DNA of 64,000 nt. Source: Anaerolineaceae bacterium. Its GTDB lineage: Bacteria > Chloroflexota > Anaerolineae > Aggregatilineales > Phototrophicaceae. The stretch lies in assembly GCA_002702065.1 (NCBI GenBank), contig NZXX01000012.1, positions 372,001 to 436,000 of the forward strand. The letters are read 5' to 3'. The position numbers and the translations under genes were made by a program. This document shows positions 35,801-43,041 of the stretch, piece after piece. The notes below the pieces were generated by a model, which was not told where the DNA came from, ran no database searches, and worked only from the letters and a program-made list of their open reading frames with translations. Each line of letters begins with the position of its first letter. Position 1 is the stretch's first letter.

Positions 35801-36517
35801 GCGCATGTACCCCACCAGAAAGGACTGCCGGCGTTCCATGCTGGTGCCCACTTCGCCCAGCATTTGGGGCGCTATCACCTGAAGCAGGCTGTCGAGCAAG
35901 GTGTCGCAATCCGGAATATCCTGCAGCGACCGCCAGATAATGATCTCAAAGCGGTTCGCGACCTGGTGCATCAAGTTTACGGCGAGAGACGATTTGCCAA
36001 TACCGCCGAGGCCCAGCAGGCTTATCACCCGGCAGCCATCCTCGATGATCCATCCTCGTAGTAACTTCAGTTCCCAATCTCGCCCATAAAAGTTCGGCGC
36101 GCGCGGGGCGTCGTTCCAGTCCAGAACCGGACCGACATTCACCGGGGCAAGCACAGGCGCTATCTCGTGGCGATGAGGGGCCAGTTGTGCTGCGACTGCG
36201 GGTTGCCGTTGGTACAGGACATCGGCAAGCCAGTGCTCATCGAGCAGGGTTTTCTGGTTCGAGGCTTTCCACAAGGCTTTGATTTCGTCGGCTTCGCTGC
36301 CGGGCGAGAAGGTGCGATGTTCGATACCCAGCGTAATGAAGGATTTGAGATGGGAGGGTTTGGGGTATTTGCTGCCCGTTTCCCACGAGCCGACCGTTCG
36401 GCGTGACACACCGATAGCCTTTGCCAGATCCGCCTGAGTCAACCCGGCTGCGGTGCGCAGCGTGAGCATGATCTGCCCAAAAGCGTAGTCCTGATCCCGA
36501 TAGTTAGCTGACTTCAT
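32849..36517 (-). CDS. XRE-HTH / NB-ARC / WD40 STAND protein (copy B)
   Basis: 1222 aa, colinear with copy A at 25273. XRE-type HTH (about 13-58, AGLTQADLAKAIGVSRRTVG); FYGRDWELKLL; P-loop GLGGIGKSS; Walker B VLIVLDNVES; GNPLALKIVAQTIVELFDGE; pentapeptide-like LRGLDLSKLVLRGVHLQGVDM; 14 WD40 units; and the C-terminal tail RPYERLNIGGIRGLTEIQK. The two copies are diverged along their whole length, with the WD40 part most changed, as expected if the propellers meet different partners. It is divergent from its own HTH-LuxR-hydrolase operon. Its promoter shares the 16-bp box with copy A. Confidence 0.93.
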   Translation of the reverse strand: MKSANYRDQDYAFGQIMLTLRTAAGLTQADLAKAIGVSRRTVGSWETGSKYPKPSHLKSFITLGIEHRTFSPGSEADEIKALWKASNQKTLLDEHWLADVLYQRQPAVAAQLAPHRHEIAPVLAPVNVGPVLDWNDAPRAPNFYGRDWELKLLRGWIIEDGCRVISLLGLGGIGKSSLAVNLMHQVANRFEIIIWRSLQDIPDCDTLLDSLLQVIAPQMLGEVGTSMERRQSFLVGYMRTNRVLIVLDNVESVFEEGESTGRIRPGYEGIGRFLRQIAETEHHSCVMLTSREKPDVLVPHEGSHAPVRALRLSRLDASACDWLLSGKGVVGSTADRTRLIDAYAGNPLALKIVAQTIVELFDGEIMPFLEHGEFIFGGVRELLGAQFDRLSAMEQMVLLWLTILREPVTLDQMLRALVVPMPRMRLLEAVESLHRRSLIERGVHQGSFTPQSVVLEYVTARLIEEMVTELRSGQFKRLVEHVIVLAQAREYVRQNQERLIASPILNLLLSEFSRQTEVESYLLALLAKVADWPDDAQGYAAANLVTLLRLLRGDLRGLDLSKLVLRGVHLQGVDMQDVNLSGALIQDTVFSETFDIVTALDMRSDGMYWAASSRRGEIRIWEVSSQTLHLMWQAHTDMIWSLAFSPDGQSLATASWDGSVKVSDVTSGTLLWSGWHTGHGNRVAYSPEGATLASGGNDAFVRLWNARTGAPLQTIAHPDAITALAWSHDGRYMATGDLKGCVRVWSMHETEPVVCRLTLDDHTNCVEGLAFSPDSRFLASASWDRTVKLWDIANGKLHETLTAHSDRAFRVAWSPDGHLLATGSRDQTIWLWDMEQASYWAVLRGHTSAISGMVFTPDGTELVSGSEDGTLRVWDIANRHCSRVIQGYAASLYDVDWSPDNTHLVSSSTDYLVTIYAVNGETPPRVLRGHTGVVFGVGWSADGKWLASSEWDNAVRLWDPATGTGHHVLLDPDDPDNYFYGLTMSPDGRRLAGGTYRRGVLVWDLATQRQSWSGDEFPTWIRRVAWHPDGTRLAGGGDDATVYIFDAASGAIGQRLTRHHGVITSLTWNPSDEHLLASSGRGIHESEVVVWDAQRGERVASFGGHAGTINTVAWNQSGDMLVTGGGDGTLRWWNLESLACVRVRQGHEGTVQALRRSPDGTMLASAGDDGAIVLWDLYSGDLLQRLRRDRPYERLNIGGIRGLTEIQKEALYKLGAIEADSI

Positions 36518-36614
36518 GGGTTACATGCTGCTCCACGGCGCCTGGGCGGGAAGAATGCGAACCGATGGGAACTGACCTGGTATCTGATGTCTGCTGACTG
36601 TCTACACGACCAAC

Positions 36615-36658
36615 ATTATACTGCGGATTACATTGAAACGCTGCATTAATCCCTAATA
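36615..36658 (-). promoter_or_regulatory. Promoter of STAND copy B with shared 16-bp box
   Basis: Minus strand: box TATTAGGGATTAATGC (36643-36658), 22 nt, then TATAAT (36615-36620) in the word GCAGTATAATG. Its spacing to the box equals that of copy A. Confidence 0.7.
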
Positions 36659-36711
36659 AAGTCGTTCACGACAGTTTGTGGAGTATGGCTGAAAGGAGGC
36701 TGGCATCGTTA

Positions 36712-37092
36712 ATGGACTGGCGCGAACTGCGTCGGCTGCAAGCCTGGCGGCTCCATCAGCAAGGATGGCCCCAGCGCCAGATCGCTGCCGAGTTGGGTGT
36801 TACCCAGGGCGCGGTGAGTCAATGGCTCAAGCGCGCTCGTGAGGGTGGCGGCACAGGGGCATTGCGCCGCAAACCGGCTCCGGGTCGACAGGCAGCCCTG
36901 AAGCGTGAGCAGTTAGATCAAATCCCCGCACTGCTTGCGCCTGGGCCAGCAGCTTATGGTATTTCGGGCGACAAATGGACTACGGTTCGGGTCGCCACCG
37001 TTTTCAGCCAAGTCTTTGGCGTCACTTATCATCCTGCACACGTCAGTCGACTGCTGCGCAAGTACTATCCGGACTGGCGTAATCAAAAGTAA
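36712..37092 (+). CDS. Free-standing IS630-type helix-turn-helix protein (copy B)
   Basis: 126 aa from ATG 36712 (AGGAGG about 12 nt upstream; ATG 36685 is an alternative). It parallels the protein at 29083: GWPQRQIAAELGVTQGAVSQ, LKRAREGGG, then GDKWTTVRVATVFSQVFGVT and HPAHVSRLLRKYYPDWRNQ at the end. It stops at the same point before any transposase catalytic domain. A luxR gene follows after 28 bp. The shared order and shared endpoint argue for a functional, domesticated regulator. Confidence 0.8.
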   Translation: MDWRELRRLQAWRLHQQGWPQRQIAAELGVTQGAVSQWLKRAREGGGTGALRRKPAPGRQAALKREQLDQIPALLAPGPAAYGISGDKWTTVRVATVFSQVFGVTYHPAHVSRLLRKYYPDWRNQK

Positions 37093-37120
37093 AGACCAAT
37101 TGATAAAAGGGAAACGGGCA

Positions 37121-37387
37121 ATGAGCACCTTGAATGCACTGACCAATCAGGAACGCAAAGTTCTTGCCCTGGTAGCCAAAGGGCGTCGTAACGCAAAGAT
37201 CGCTCATGAACTCTGCATCAGCATCCGCACTGTCGAAAATCATCTCTATCACATTTTTGATAAGCTCAATGTTTCATCCAGAACCGAAGCCGCACTCTAT
37301 GCGCTGCGTACCGGCTTACTTTCGCACGCAGAAATGAGTGGAAATTCTCACGACACCGCAGACAACAACCGATACGCTAGGTCATAA
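37121..37387 (+). CDS. Single-domain LuxR/GerE-type regulator (copy B)
   Basis: 88 aa: a LuxR HTH (LTNQERKVLALVAKGRRNAK, TVENHLYHIFDKLNVSSRTEAALYAL) plus an 18-residue polar tail. The tail is encoded by the DNA that also holds the 23-bp box of the next gene's promoter (37332-37354). GGGAAACGGG precedes the ATG at 37121. It probably regulates the adjacent hydrolase and possibly the other box genes. Confidence 0.84.
   Translation: MSTLNALTNQERKVLALVAKGRRNAKIAHELCISIRTVENHLYHIFDKLNVSSRTEAALYALRTGLLSHAEMSGNSHDTADNNRYARS
37332..37378 (+). promoter_or_regulatory. Shared-box promoter B (hydrolase 37509)
   Basis: Box AAATGAGTGGAAA, TTCT, CACGAC (37332-37354), 18 nt, then TACGCT (37373-37378), all inside the end of luxR copy B. 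The predicted start is near 37385, leaving a leader of about 125 nt. Confidence 0.7.
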
Positions 37388-37508
37388 CATCAACGGTTTT
37401 ATGGCAGAACCCTTGATGAGGGAAGCCTGTAAGCCCCGATGTCGCGGCTGTCAAAGGCGAATCCTGTTTGACCGAATCTTATATTGCCGACTCTGGGAGG
37501 AGCGAAAT

Positions 37509-38318
37509 ATGTATCATGCCAAACTGAACCAAACGAAGCCGGGGCGCTCACTGTTGAGTGCCGTCGCTGTGGTTATCGCTGTCCTGTTAGTGGTGGGTAT
37601 CACCGTTCGAGCACAAGAGGGGACCAGTGACATGACGCTGCCAAATATCGTACTGGTGCATGGGGCGTGGGCGGACGGTTCAAGCTGGACGCCGGTTATC
37701 GAAAGATTGCAGGCGCAGGGTTACAACGTGATCGCCCCGCAGTTCCCGCACACATCGCTGGCCGCCAACATTGACCGTCTGCATCAGGTGCTGAACCGGC
37801 TTGAAGGGCCGACTATTCTGGCGGGTCACTCCTATGGCGGGCAGATCATTACCGCCGGGGCGACCGATCAGCCGAATGTCGTTGGCCTGGTGTACATCGC
37901 AGCCTTTGGGCTGGATGAAGGCGAAGCGATCAGCGCGCTGCTGGCACAGGGCGAACCCACCGCGGCGCTGGCACACCTGGACGTTGATGCCGAAGGCTTT
38001 GCCTGGCTGCCTCAGGACGATTTTGTTAATCATTTTGCGGCGGATGTGGACCCCGCAGTCGCCAGTGTGATGTGGTCGACGCAGAACCCGATTCATCTCA
38101 GCGTCCTTGAGGATGTGATGGGCGTCCCCGCCTGGAAATCGATCCCATCCTGGTACATGGTCGCGACCAATGACGAAGCGATCCCGCCTGATGCCGAGCG
38201 CTTGTTCGCCGGTCGCATGGCTGCCACTGTCGTCGAAGTTGAATCCAGCCATGTTCCGATGATGTCGCAGCCGGATGCTGTGGTCGAGCTGATTACAACC
38301 GCGGCCACTGCCCAGTAA
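37509..38318 (+). CDS. Secreted alpha/beta hydrolase (paralogue B)
   Basis: 269 aa from ATG 37509 (GGGAGGAG about 7 nt upstream). Signal or anchor segment at about 13-35 (SLLSAVAVVIAVLLVVGITVRAQ, split). Catalytic pattern: IVLVHGAWADGSSW (47-60), GHSYGG (Ser108), acid in VATNDEAIPP and His in VESSHVPMM. It is a paralogue of the hydrolases at 1180 and 24352. It is third in the order HTH, LuxR, enzyme, and behind a shared-box promoter. The substrate is unknown. Confidence 0.88.
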   Translation: MYHAKLNQTKPGRSLLSAVAVVIAVLLVVGITVRAQEGTSDMTLPNIVLVHGAWADGSSWTPVIERLQAQGYNVIAPQFPHTSLAANIDRLHQVLNRLEGPTILAGHSYGGQIITAGATDQPNVVGLVYIAAFGLDEGEAISALLAQGEPTAALAHLDVDAEGFAWLPQDDFVNHFAADVDPAVASVMWSTQNPIHLSVLEDVMGVPAWKSIPSWYMVATNDEAIPPDAERLFAGRMAATVVEVESSHVPMMSQPDAVVELITTAATAQ

Positions 38319-38343
38319 TAGGTCAGACGCAAATGAACGCTTG

Positions 38344-38374
38344 CCAGGAGCGCGCGGCACAGGTGCTCCTGGCT
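38344..38374 (+). terminator. Hairpin after hydrolase B
   Basis: GCCAGGAGC (38344-38352) and GCTCCTGGC (38366-38374) form a 9-bp perfect stem. The tail TTCGCTT is a poor U-run. Confidence 0.45.
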
Positions 38375-38427
38375 TCGCTTGGCTGACGGAATACAGCTAT
38401 CTGTCCTCGACATGCATCAACGCTCAA

Positions 38428-38474
38428 AAATGAGTGGAATCCCTCACGACAGGGCTGCGGATGCCGCTTAACCT
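38428..38474 (+). promoter_or_regulatory. Shared-box promoter D (hydrolase 38515)
   Basis: Box AAATGAGTGGAAT, CCCT, CACGAC (38428-38450), 18 nt, then TAACCT (38469-38474). It is almost the same box as that of the gene upstream. The predicted start is near 38481, about 34 nt before the ATG. Confidence 0.72.
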
Positions 38475-38514
38475 ATCCTTACCTGCCAGAGCAAATAACC
38501 GGAGAGTGTGACCA

Positions 38515-39336
38515 ATGGCGACGAAAACAGTTCTTTTCGTACACGGCAATTTTGTGAATCACCGATGCTGGGACCGGTGGGTCAACCGCTATGAGGCGCA
38601 AGGCTATACCTGTATCGCCGTGCCCTATCCGGGCCGCGACAAATCAGTCGAGGCGCTTCGTAAAGCCCACCCTGACCCGAAAGTCAGTCAACTGGGCCTT
38701 GATGAGGTGCTGGATCATCATGTGCGCATCATCAATAAACTGGAAGAATCGCCGATCATTATCGGTCACTCATTTGGCGGTCTGGTCACCCAGCTGTTGG
38801 TCAACCGGGGGTTAGGGGCTGCTGCGGTTGCTATCGACTCCGTGCCGCCGCAGGGGGTGCTCTCGTTCAGCGGGTCATTTATCAGGTCGACCATGCCCAT
38901 CCTCAACCCGCTGACACGCTCGCCATACCTGATGCCATTCAAGCATTTTCAGTATACGTTCGTCAATGGCATGGCGCTGGCGGACCAAAAGCGGGCTTAT
39001 GAGGAAACAGTGGTGCCGGAATCGCTGCGGCTGGCGCGTGGTGGACTGAGCAGCAAGGCGCACGTCGACTTCAAAAAAGCTCACGCGCCTCTGCTGATGA
39101 TTGGCGGCGAAATCGATCACATCATGCCTGCGTCGCTGAACAAGATCAATTTCAAGAAGTACCGGGCCTCCTCATCGGTCACCGAGTTTAAGGAATTTCC
39201 CGGACGCAGCCATTACAGCGTGATTGCGGGAAAAGGCTGGGAAGAAGTGGCGGATTACGCCCTCAACTGGGTCGTCAACCAGACTCGATCCAATAATGAA
39301 CGGCGCGAACCGGTGCAGGTTGTCCCTGTGCATTGA
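38515..39336 (+). CDS. Cytoplasmic alpha/beta hydrolase (paralogue D)
   Basis: 273 aa, without a signal peptide. VLFVHGNFVNHRCWDRWV (6-23), nucleophile elbow GHSFGG (Ser86), acid in GGEIDHIMP and His in GRSHYSVI. It differs from paralogues B, C and H in having an inserted lid (TMPILNPLTRSPYLMPFKHF) and no export segment, so it may act on a different or internalised substrate. It has its own shared-box promoter 197 bp after hydrolase B. A strong terminator ends the unit. Confidence 0.88.
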   Translation: MATKTVLFVHGNFVNHRCWDRWVNRYEAQGYTCIAVPYPGRDKSVEALRKAHPDPKVSQLGLDEVLDHHVRIINKLEESPIIIGHSFGGLVTQLLVNRGLGAAAVAIDSVPPQGVLSFSGSFIRSTMPILNPLTRSPYLMPFKHFQYTFVNGMALADQKRAYEETVVPESLRLARGGLSSKAHVDFKKAHAPLLMIGGEIDHIMPASLNKINFKKYRASSSVTEFKEFPGRSHYSVIAGKGWEEVADYALNWVVNQTRSNNERREPVQVVPVH

Positions 39337-39409
39337 TGCTGTGACCAGCTCCTTAAAGCGGATGTAGGTTTGTGCGTATATATCGCCGCCTAAAACAACA
39401 CGATCAAAG

Positions 39410-39439
39410 CGGGCCCCAGTTTCGGGTCCGTTTTTGTTT
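39410..39439 (+). terminator. Rho-independent terminator of hydrolase D
   Basis: CGGGCCC (39410-39416) pairs with GGGTCCG (39424-39430), one G-T pair, followed by TTTTTGTTT. Confidence 0.8.
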
Positions 39440-39640
39440 CGTCCCGGCTGACAAAAACTGCTATACTGGTGGCCAAAATTGAGCGTTTGAACTGGTTGAT
39501 TGATGCACGCCGGATAGCAGCGGCGCACCGCTATTTGTGCTCTTGATAACGACGTAACATCGTGCGTGCAGCCGGGCCGCCTGCGTGGGCAAAATGGCAT
39601 ATTCCGTGTTTGGTACTTAAATTTTAGAGGAGCGTTTAAC

Positions 39641-40786
39641 ATGAGTTATCCACCACTCGCTGAAGTCCGAAAAACACTTCGGGTGAAATGGTATCGTTCC
39701 CCGATCAAGCACGACAAGCTGCGCGAACTCTCGAAACGAAGCGACTTGCAAGGATGGATTCAGGCGGGTGGGCATCTGGCGCTGTTTGCTATCACGGGTG
39801 CTCTGGTGTATATCTGCTGGTCACGGCAGTTCTGGCTGGCATTTTTACTGGCACTGTTTGTGCACGGGACCGTCACCAGCTTCTTTGTCGGCATTGCCCC
39901 GCACGAGCTTGGGCATGGCACGGTCTTTCGGACCAAGTGGCTGAACAAAGTATTTCTGTATCTGTTTAGCCTCATCAGCTGGTGGGACCCGTTTGACTAC
40001 GCCAGCAGCCATACCTATCACCATCGCTACACCCTGCATCCAGAAGGGGACCGCGAAAATCTGCTGCCGCTGGAGCCGTCCATCAAATCGACTTTTATGC
40101 TCCAGTTATTTACCGTCAATCTGCTCACGCAGCGGGGCCGTGTCTTCGGCAAAGGCGGGCTTATTTCCACCATTATCATCACCATTCAGGGTGCCTTTGG
40201 CGTCGTGGGTTCGCCCGAAACGCCGATCAACGAATGGATACAAACTCTGCACACCGATCAGCCGGACGAGTATCGCAAGTCGATCTGGTGGTCCCGCCTG
40301 CTGCTGCTTTTTCATGGTTCCGTGCTGGTGATCGGCGTGGCGACTGGCCTGTGGGTGCTGCCGTTGATTTTTACCGTCGCGCCTTTTATTGCGAATTGGG
40401 CGGCTTATTTTGTGGGTATGACACAGCACTGCGGCCTGCGTGAAGATACCCCGGATTTCCGCAAGTGTGTCCGTTCCATCACCATCAATCCGCTGTGGGA
40501 GTTCCTCTACTGGCACATGAACTGGCACATTGAACATCACATGTACGCGGGTGTTCCGTGCTACAACCTGAAAAAGCTGTATGACGAAATTGCCGACGAC
40601 ATGCCAGCGCCCCGTACGCTCCGGCAGGCCTGGCGAGAAATGCACGATATCTGGGAAAGACAGAAAACCGAACCCGACTACCAGTTTGATACGCCGCTGC
40701 CGCCCACCGCAAAGGTCGTCCGAACCGATGCGGCGGATGAGCTGGAAGGGTCTATCGGCGAGCTGGCGCCTACCGGCTTGCGATAA
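39641..40786 (+). CDS. Membrane fatty-acid desaturase
   Basis: 381 aa from ATG 39641 (GAGGAG 8 nt upstream). The three histidine clusters of the membrane di-iron desaturases are present: HELGH (88-92), HTYHH (124-128) and HIEHH (296-300), plus a further His in TQHCGL. Hydrophobic segments lie at about 45-85, 105-118 and 220-260. It probably introduces a double bond into acyl chains at the membrane, or acts as a related hydroxylase; the regiospecificity is not evident. It is transcribed alone. Confidence 0.9.
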   Translation: MSYPPLAEVRKTLRVKWYRSPIKHDKLRELSKRSDLQGWIQAGGHLALFAITGALVYICWSRQFWLAFLLALFVHGTVTSFFVGIAPHELGHGTVFRTKWLNKVFLYLFSLISWWDPFDYASSHTYHHRYTLHPEGDRENLLPLEPSIKSTFMLQLFTVNLLTQRGRVFGKGGLISTIIITIQGAFGVVGSPETPINEWIQTLHTDQPDEYRKSIWWSRLLLLFHGSVLVIGVATGLWVLPLIFTVAPFIANWAAYFVGMTQHCGLREDTPDFRKCVRSITINPLWEFLYWHMNWHIEHHMYAGVPCYNLKKLYDEIADDMPAPRTLRQAWREMHDIWERQKTEPDYQFDTPLPPTAKVVRTDAADELEGSIGELAPTGLR

Positions 40787-41122
40787 CGTTTCGTGACTGC
40801 TTTTTGCCCTGCATGTAAACGATATTTACCCGGTGTAAAAATAAAGTATACCCAGCCATATCATGTTGATTGATGATGGTTTAGACAGATATTACCCACA
40901 TGTGGCCGGGTGCTGTTGGCCGCAAAATCCCAGAATTAGCCATCTGCGTAGATATTCAACTTCAGCCTCACTACCATTGCAACTGATTAATCCCAATGTC
41001 GTTGGGAGACAGCGACAGATATTGTTGGCCCGGGGCCCGGCAGCATCTGCTTGCGGCGCTCTGGTTGGCCTCTGATCGGGCAGCTTCGGGTTCAATAAAC
41101 TTTCCTAAAGGAGCGACACACG
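40787..41122. other. Intergenic region upstream of the binding-protein gene
   Basis: About 335 bp. It holds a 10-bp perfect palindrome CCACATGTGG (40896-40905). I see no gene, no known riboswitch and no recognisable Fur or DtxR box, although an iron-responsive site would be expected here. Confidence 0.4.
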
Positions 41123-42943
41123 ATGAAATTACGCATGTTATCGCTGGTGCTGATGATCCTGCTGGCAGTGGGCATCGTACCGGCAGCAGCACAGGATTCA
41201 TTCCCGGTGACGATTGAACATAAGTATGGCACTACCACTATCACGGAAGCGCCGGAGCGCGTCGTCGCCATCGGCTTCACCGATCAGGACCCGCTGCTGG
41301 CGCTTGGCATCAAACCTGTGGCGGTGCGCTACTGGTATGGGGATGAGGAGAACGCCATCTTCCCCTGGGCACAGGACGAAGCCGAAGGCGCAGAGCCGGT
41401 CGTGCTGAATATGGCGACACTCAGTTTTGAAGCAATTCTCGAGTTGCAGCCAGACCTGATCATCAGCGTGTATTCCGGCATCACCGAAGAAGAATATGAA
41501 ACGCTGTCGCAAATTGCCCCCACGATTGCCCAGTCCGGTGATTACATTGATTATGGCACGCCCTGGCAGGTGGCCACGCAGATGATTGGCGCGGCGGTGG
41601 GTCAGTCCGATGCTGCCGACACGCTCATCGTGGATGTAGAAAGCGTGTTTGCGGATGCCCGTGAACAGAACCCGCAGTTCGAAGGCAAGCGCATTGCGGT
41701 GGCGTACCGCTTTGGCACCGACTATGGCTTTTATACCGCCCAGGACCCACGCGGGCGTTTCTTCGAAAATCTGGGCTTTGTGGTGCCGGATGAACTGGTC
41801 GAGGTGGCTGGCGAGGCCTTCTATGCCGGGGTGAGTTCGGAGCGTCTCGATCTGCTCGATCAGGATATTCTGGTATTTGTTGGGCTGCAGTTTGCCGAAG
41901 GCGGGCGTGAAGGCATCGAAGCCGACCCGCTGTTCAGCCAGTTGAATGTTGTCCAGGAAGGGCGCATCGTCTATGTGCCGACGGAACTGGATGACGCGCT
42001 TCAGTTCAGCACCGTCCTGAGCCTGCCGTATCTGGTAGAGGGCATTTTGCCGGAGCTTCAGGCGGCCACCGGCAGCGCTGATGTCACCTGTGAAGCTGGG
42101 CTGCGTGCGTTTGAACACGCGATGGGTGTGAGCTGTATTCCCGAAACAGCGGAACGCGTGGTGGTGCTGGATACCGGTGAGACGGACAATGCGCTGGCAT
42201 TGGGGGCGCCGGTTGTGGGTGCGCCCATCGGGGATGTGCTGCAATATCAGGCGTACCTCAGCGATCAACTGGACGGCATCGCCGATACGGGCACTATTAG
42301 CGAACCCAATTTTGAGGCTATCCTCGAGCTTGGGCCGGATTTAATCCTCGGCAGCAAGCAGCGCTATGAATCCATTTATGATCAGCTGTCGCAGATCGCG
42401 CCAACCGTATTGACCGAATCGCTGCGTGTCCCCTGGCAGGATAACTTCCGGACTCATGCGGACGCGCTGGGCAAAACCGCCGAAGCAGAACAGCTTCTGG
42501 CCGATTACGAAGCGCATGTGGCCGACGTGCAGACCGCTGTGGGCGACGCGCTGGAGACCACCACCATTTCGATTGTTCGGTTCCGTCCGGGGCAGGTGCG
42601 CCTCTACCTGAAAAGCTCGTTCATCGGTTATATCTTGCAGGATGTCGGCCTGTCGCGCCCGCCCAGCCAGGATGAGGACGTATTCTCGGGTGAAATCTCG
42701 ATTGAAGAAATGCAGCAGGTGGACGCCGACTACATCTTTGTAACGGGCTATGACGTGGAGGACAGCGAACGGGCAACCTTCCTCGAAAGCCCGTTGTGGC
42801 AGACATTGAGCGCCGTGCAGAATGAGCGCGTCATCGACGTCAATGATGATTTCTGGATCGCTGGCCTGGGTGTGCAGGCTGCCAATCTGGTGCTGGACGA
42901 TCTGGCAAATCTGCTCGGTGATACAGAGGCCGCTGCCGGTTGA
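41123..42943 (+). CDS. Double-domain siderophore/heme-type periplasmic binding protein
   Basis: 606 aa with a signal peptide (1-23, ending AAAQ). Two tandem BtuF/FepB-type (PF01497) domains: the first about 28-320 (TTTITEAPERVVAIG, LSFEAILELQPDLIIS, YETLSQIAPTI), the second about 325-600 (IPETAERVVVLDTGETDNALALG, split; EPNFEAILELGPDLILG; YDQLSQIAPTV). Single domains normally dock on an ABC permease; here two are fused, and no permease or ATPase gene is nearby. It is presumably lipid- or wall-associated in an organism with one membrane. The last Cys-containing site (SADVTCEAGLRAFEHAMGVSC, split) marks the junction. It ends at a strong terminator. Confidence 0.88.
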   Translation: MKLRMLSLVLMILLAVGIVPAAAQDSFPVTIEHKYGTTTITEAPERVVAIGFTDQDPLLALGIKPVAVRYWYGDEENAIFPWAQDEAEGAEPVVLNMATLSFEAILELQPDLIISVYSGITEEEYETLSQIAPTIAQSGDYIDYGTPWQVATQMIGAAVGQSDAADTLIVDVESVFADAREQNPQFEGKRIAVAYRFGTDYGFYTAQDPRGRFFENLGFVVPDELVEVAGEAFYAGVSSERLDLLDQDILVFVGLQFAEGGREGIEADPLFSQLNVVQEGRIVYVPTELDDALQFSTVLSLPYLVEGILPELQAATGSADVTCEAGLRAFEHAMGVSCIPETAERVVVLDTGETDNALALGAPVVGAPIGDVLQYQAYLSDQLDGIADTGTISEPNFEAILELGPDLILGSKQRYESIYDQLSQIAPTVLTESLRVPWQDNFRTHADALGKTAEAEQLLADYEAHVADVQTAVGDALETTTISIVRFRPGQVRLYLKSSFIGYILQDVGLSRPPSQDEDVFSGEISIEEMQQVDADYIFVTGYDVEDSERATFLESPLWQTLSAVQNERVIDVNDDFWIAGLGVQAANLVLDDLANLLGDTEAAAG

Positions 42944-42981
42944 TCGACTGGCTTCACGGCCATCCGTATCGTATGAACGTC

Positions 42982-43012
42982 ATGCTCACCTCACGCGGGG
43001 TGAGCATTTTTT
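42982..43012 (+). terminator. Rho-independent terminator of the binding-protein gene
   Basis: ATGCTCACC (42982-42990) and GGTGAGCAT (42999-43007) form a perfect 9-bp stem with a T6 tail. Confidence 0.9.
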
Positions 43013-43041
43013 GCGCCATACTTCAGACAGGTGCCTTTCAG

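Noticed and set aside
25273..36517. Classic defence island around the WD40 STAND genes
   Set aside because: No restriction, CRISPR, toxin-antitoxin or effector nuclease/protease domains are present; the proteins have an XRE domain in place of an effector, so a regulatory role is preferred.
24352..39336. Haloalkane dehalogenase or peroxidase activity for the alpha/beta hydrolases
   Set aside because: Their nucleophile is Ser in GHSxGG, not Asp, and no haloperoxidase-specific residues can be established.
40896..40905. Palindrome CCACATGTGG as an iron-regulator site
   Set aside because: Too short and unlike Fur or DtxR sites; recorded only as a palindrome.
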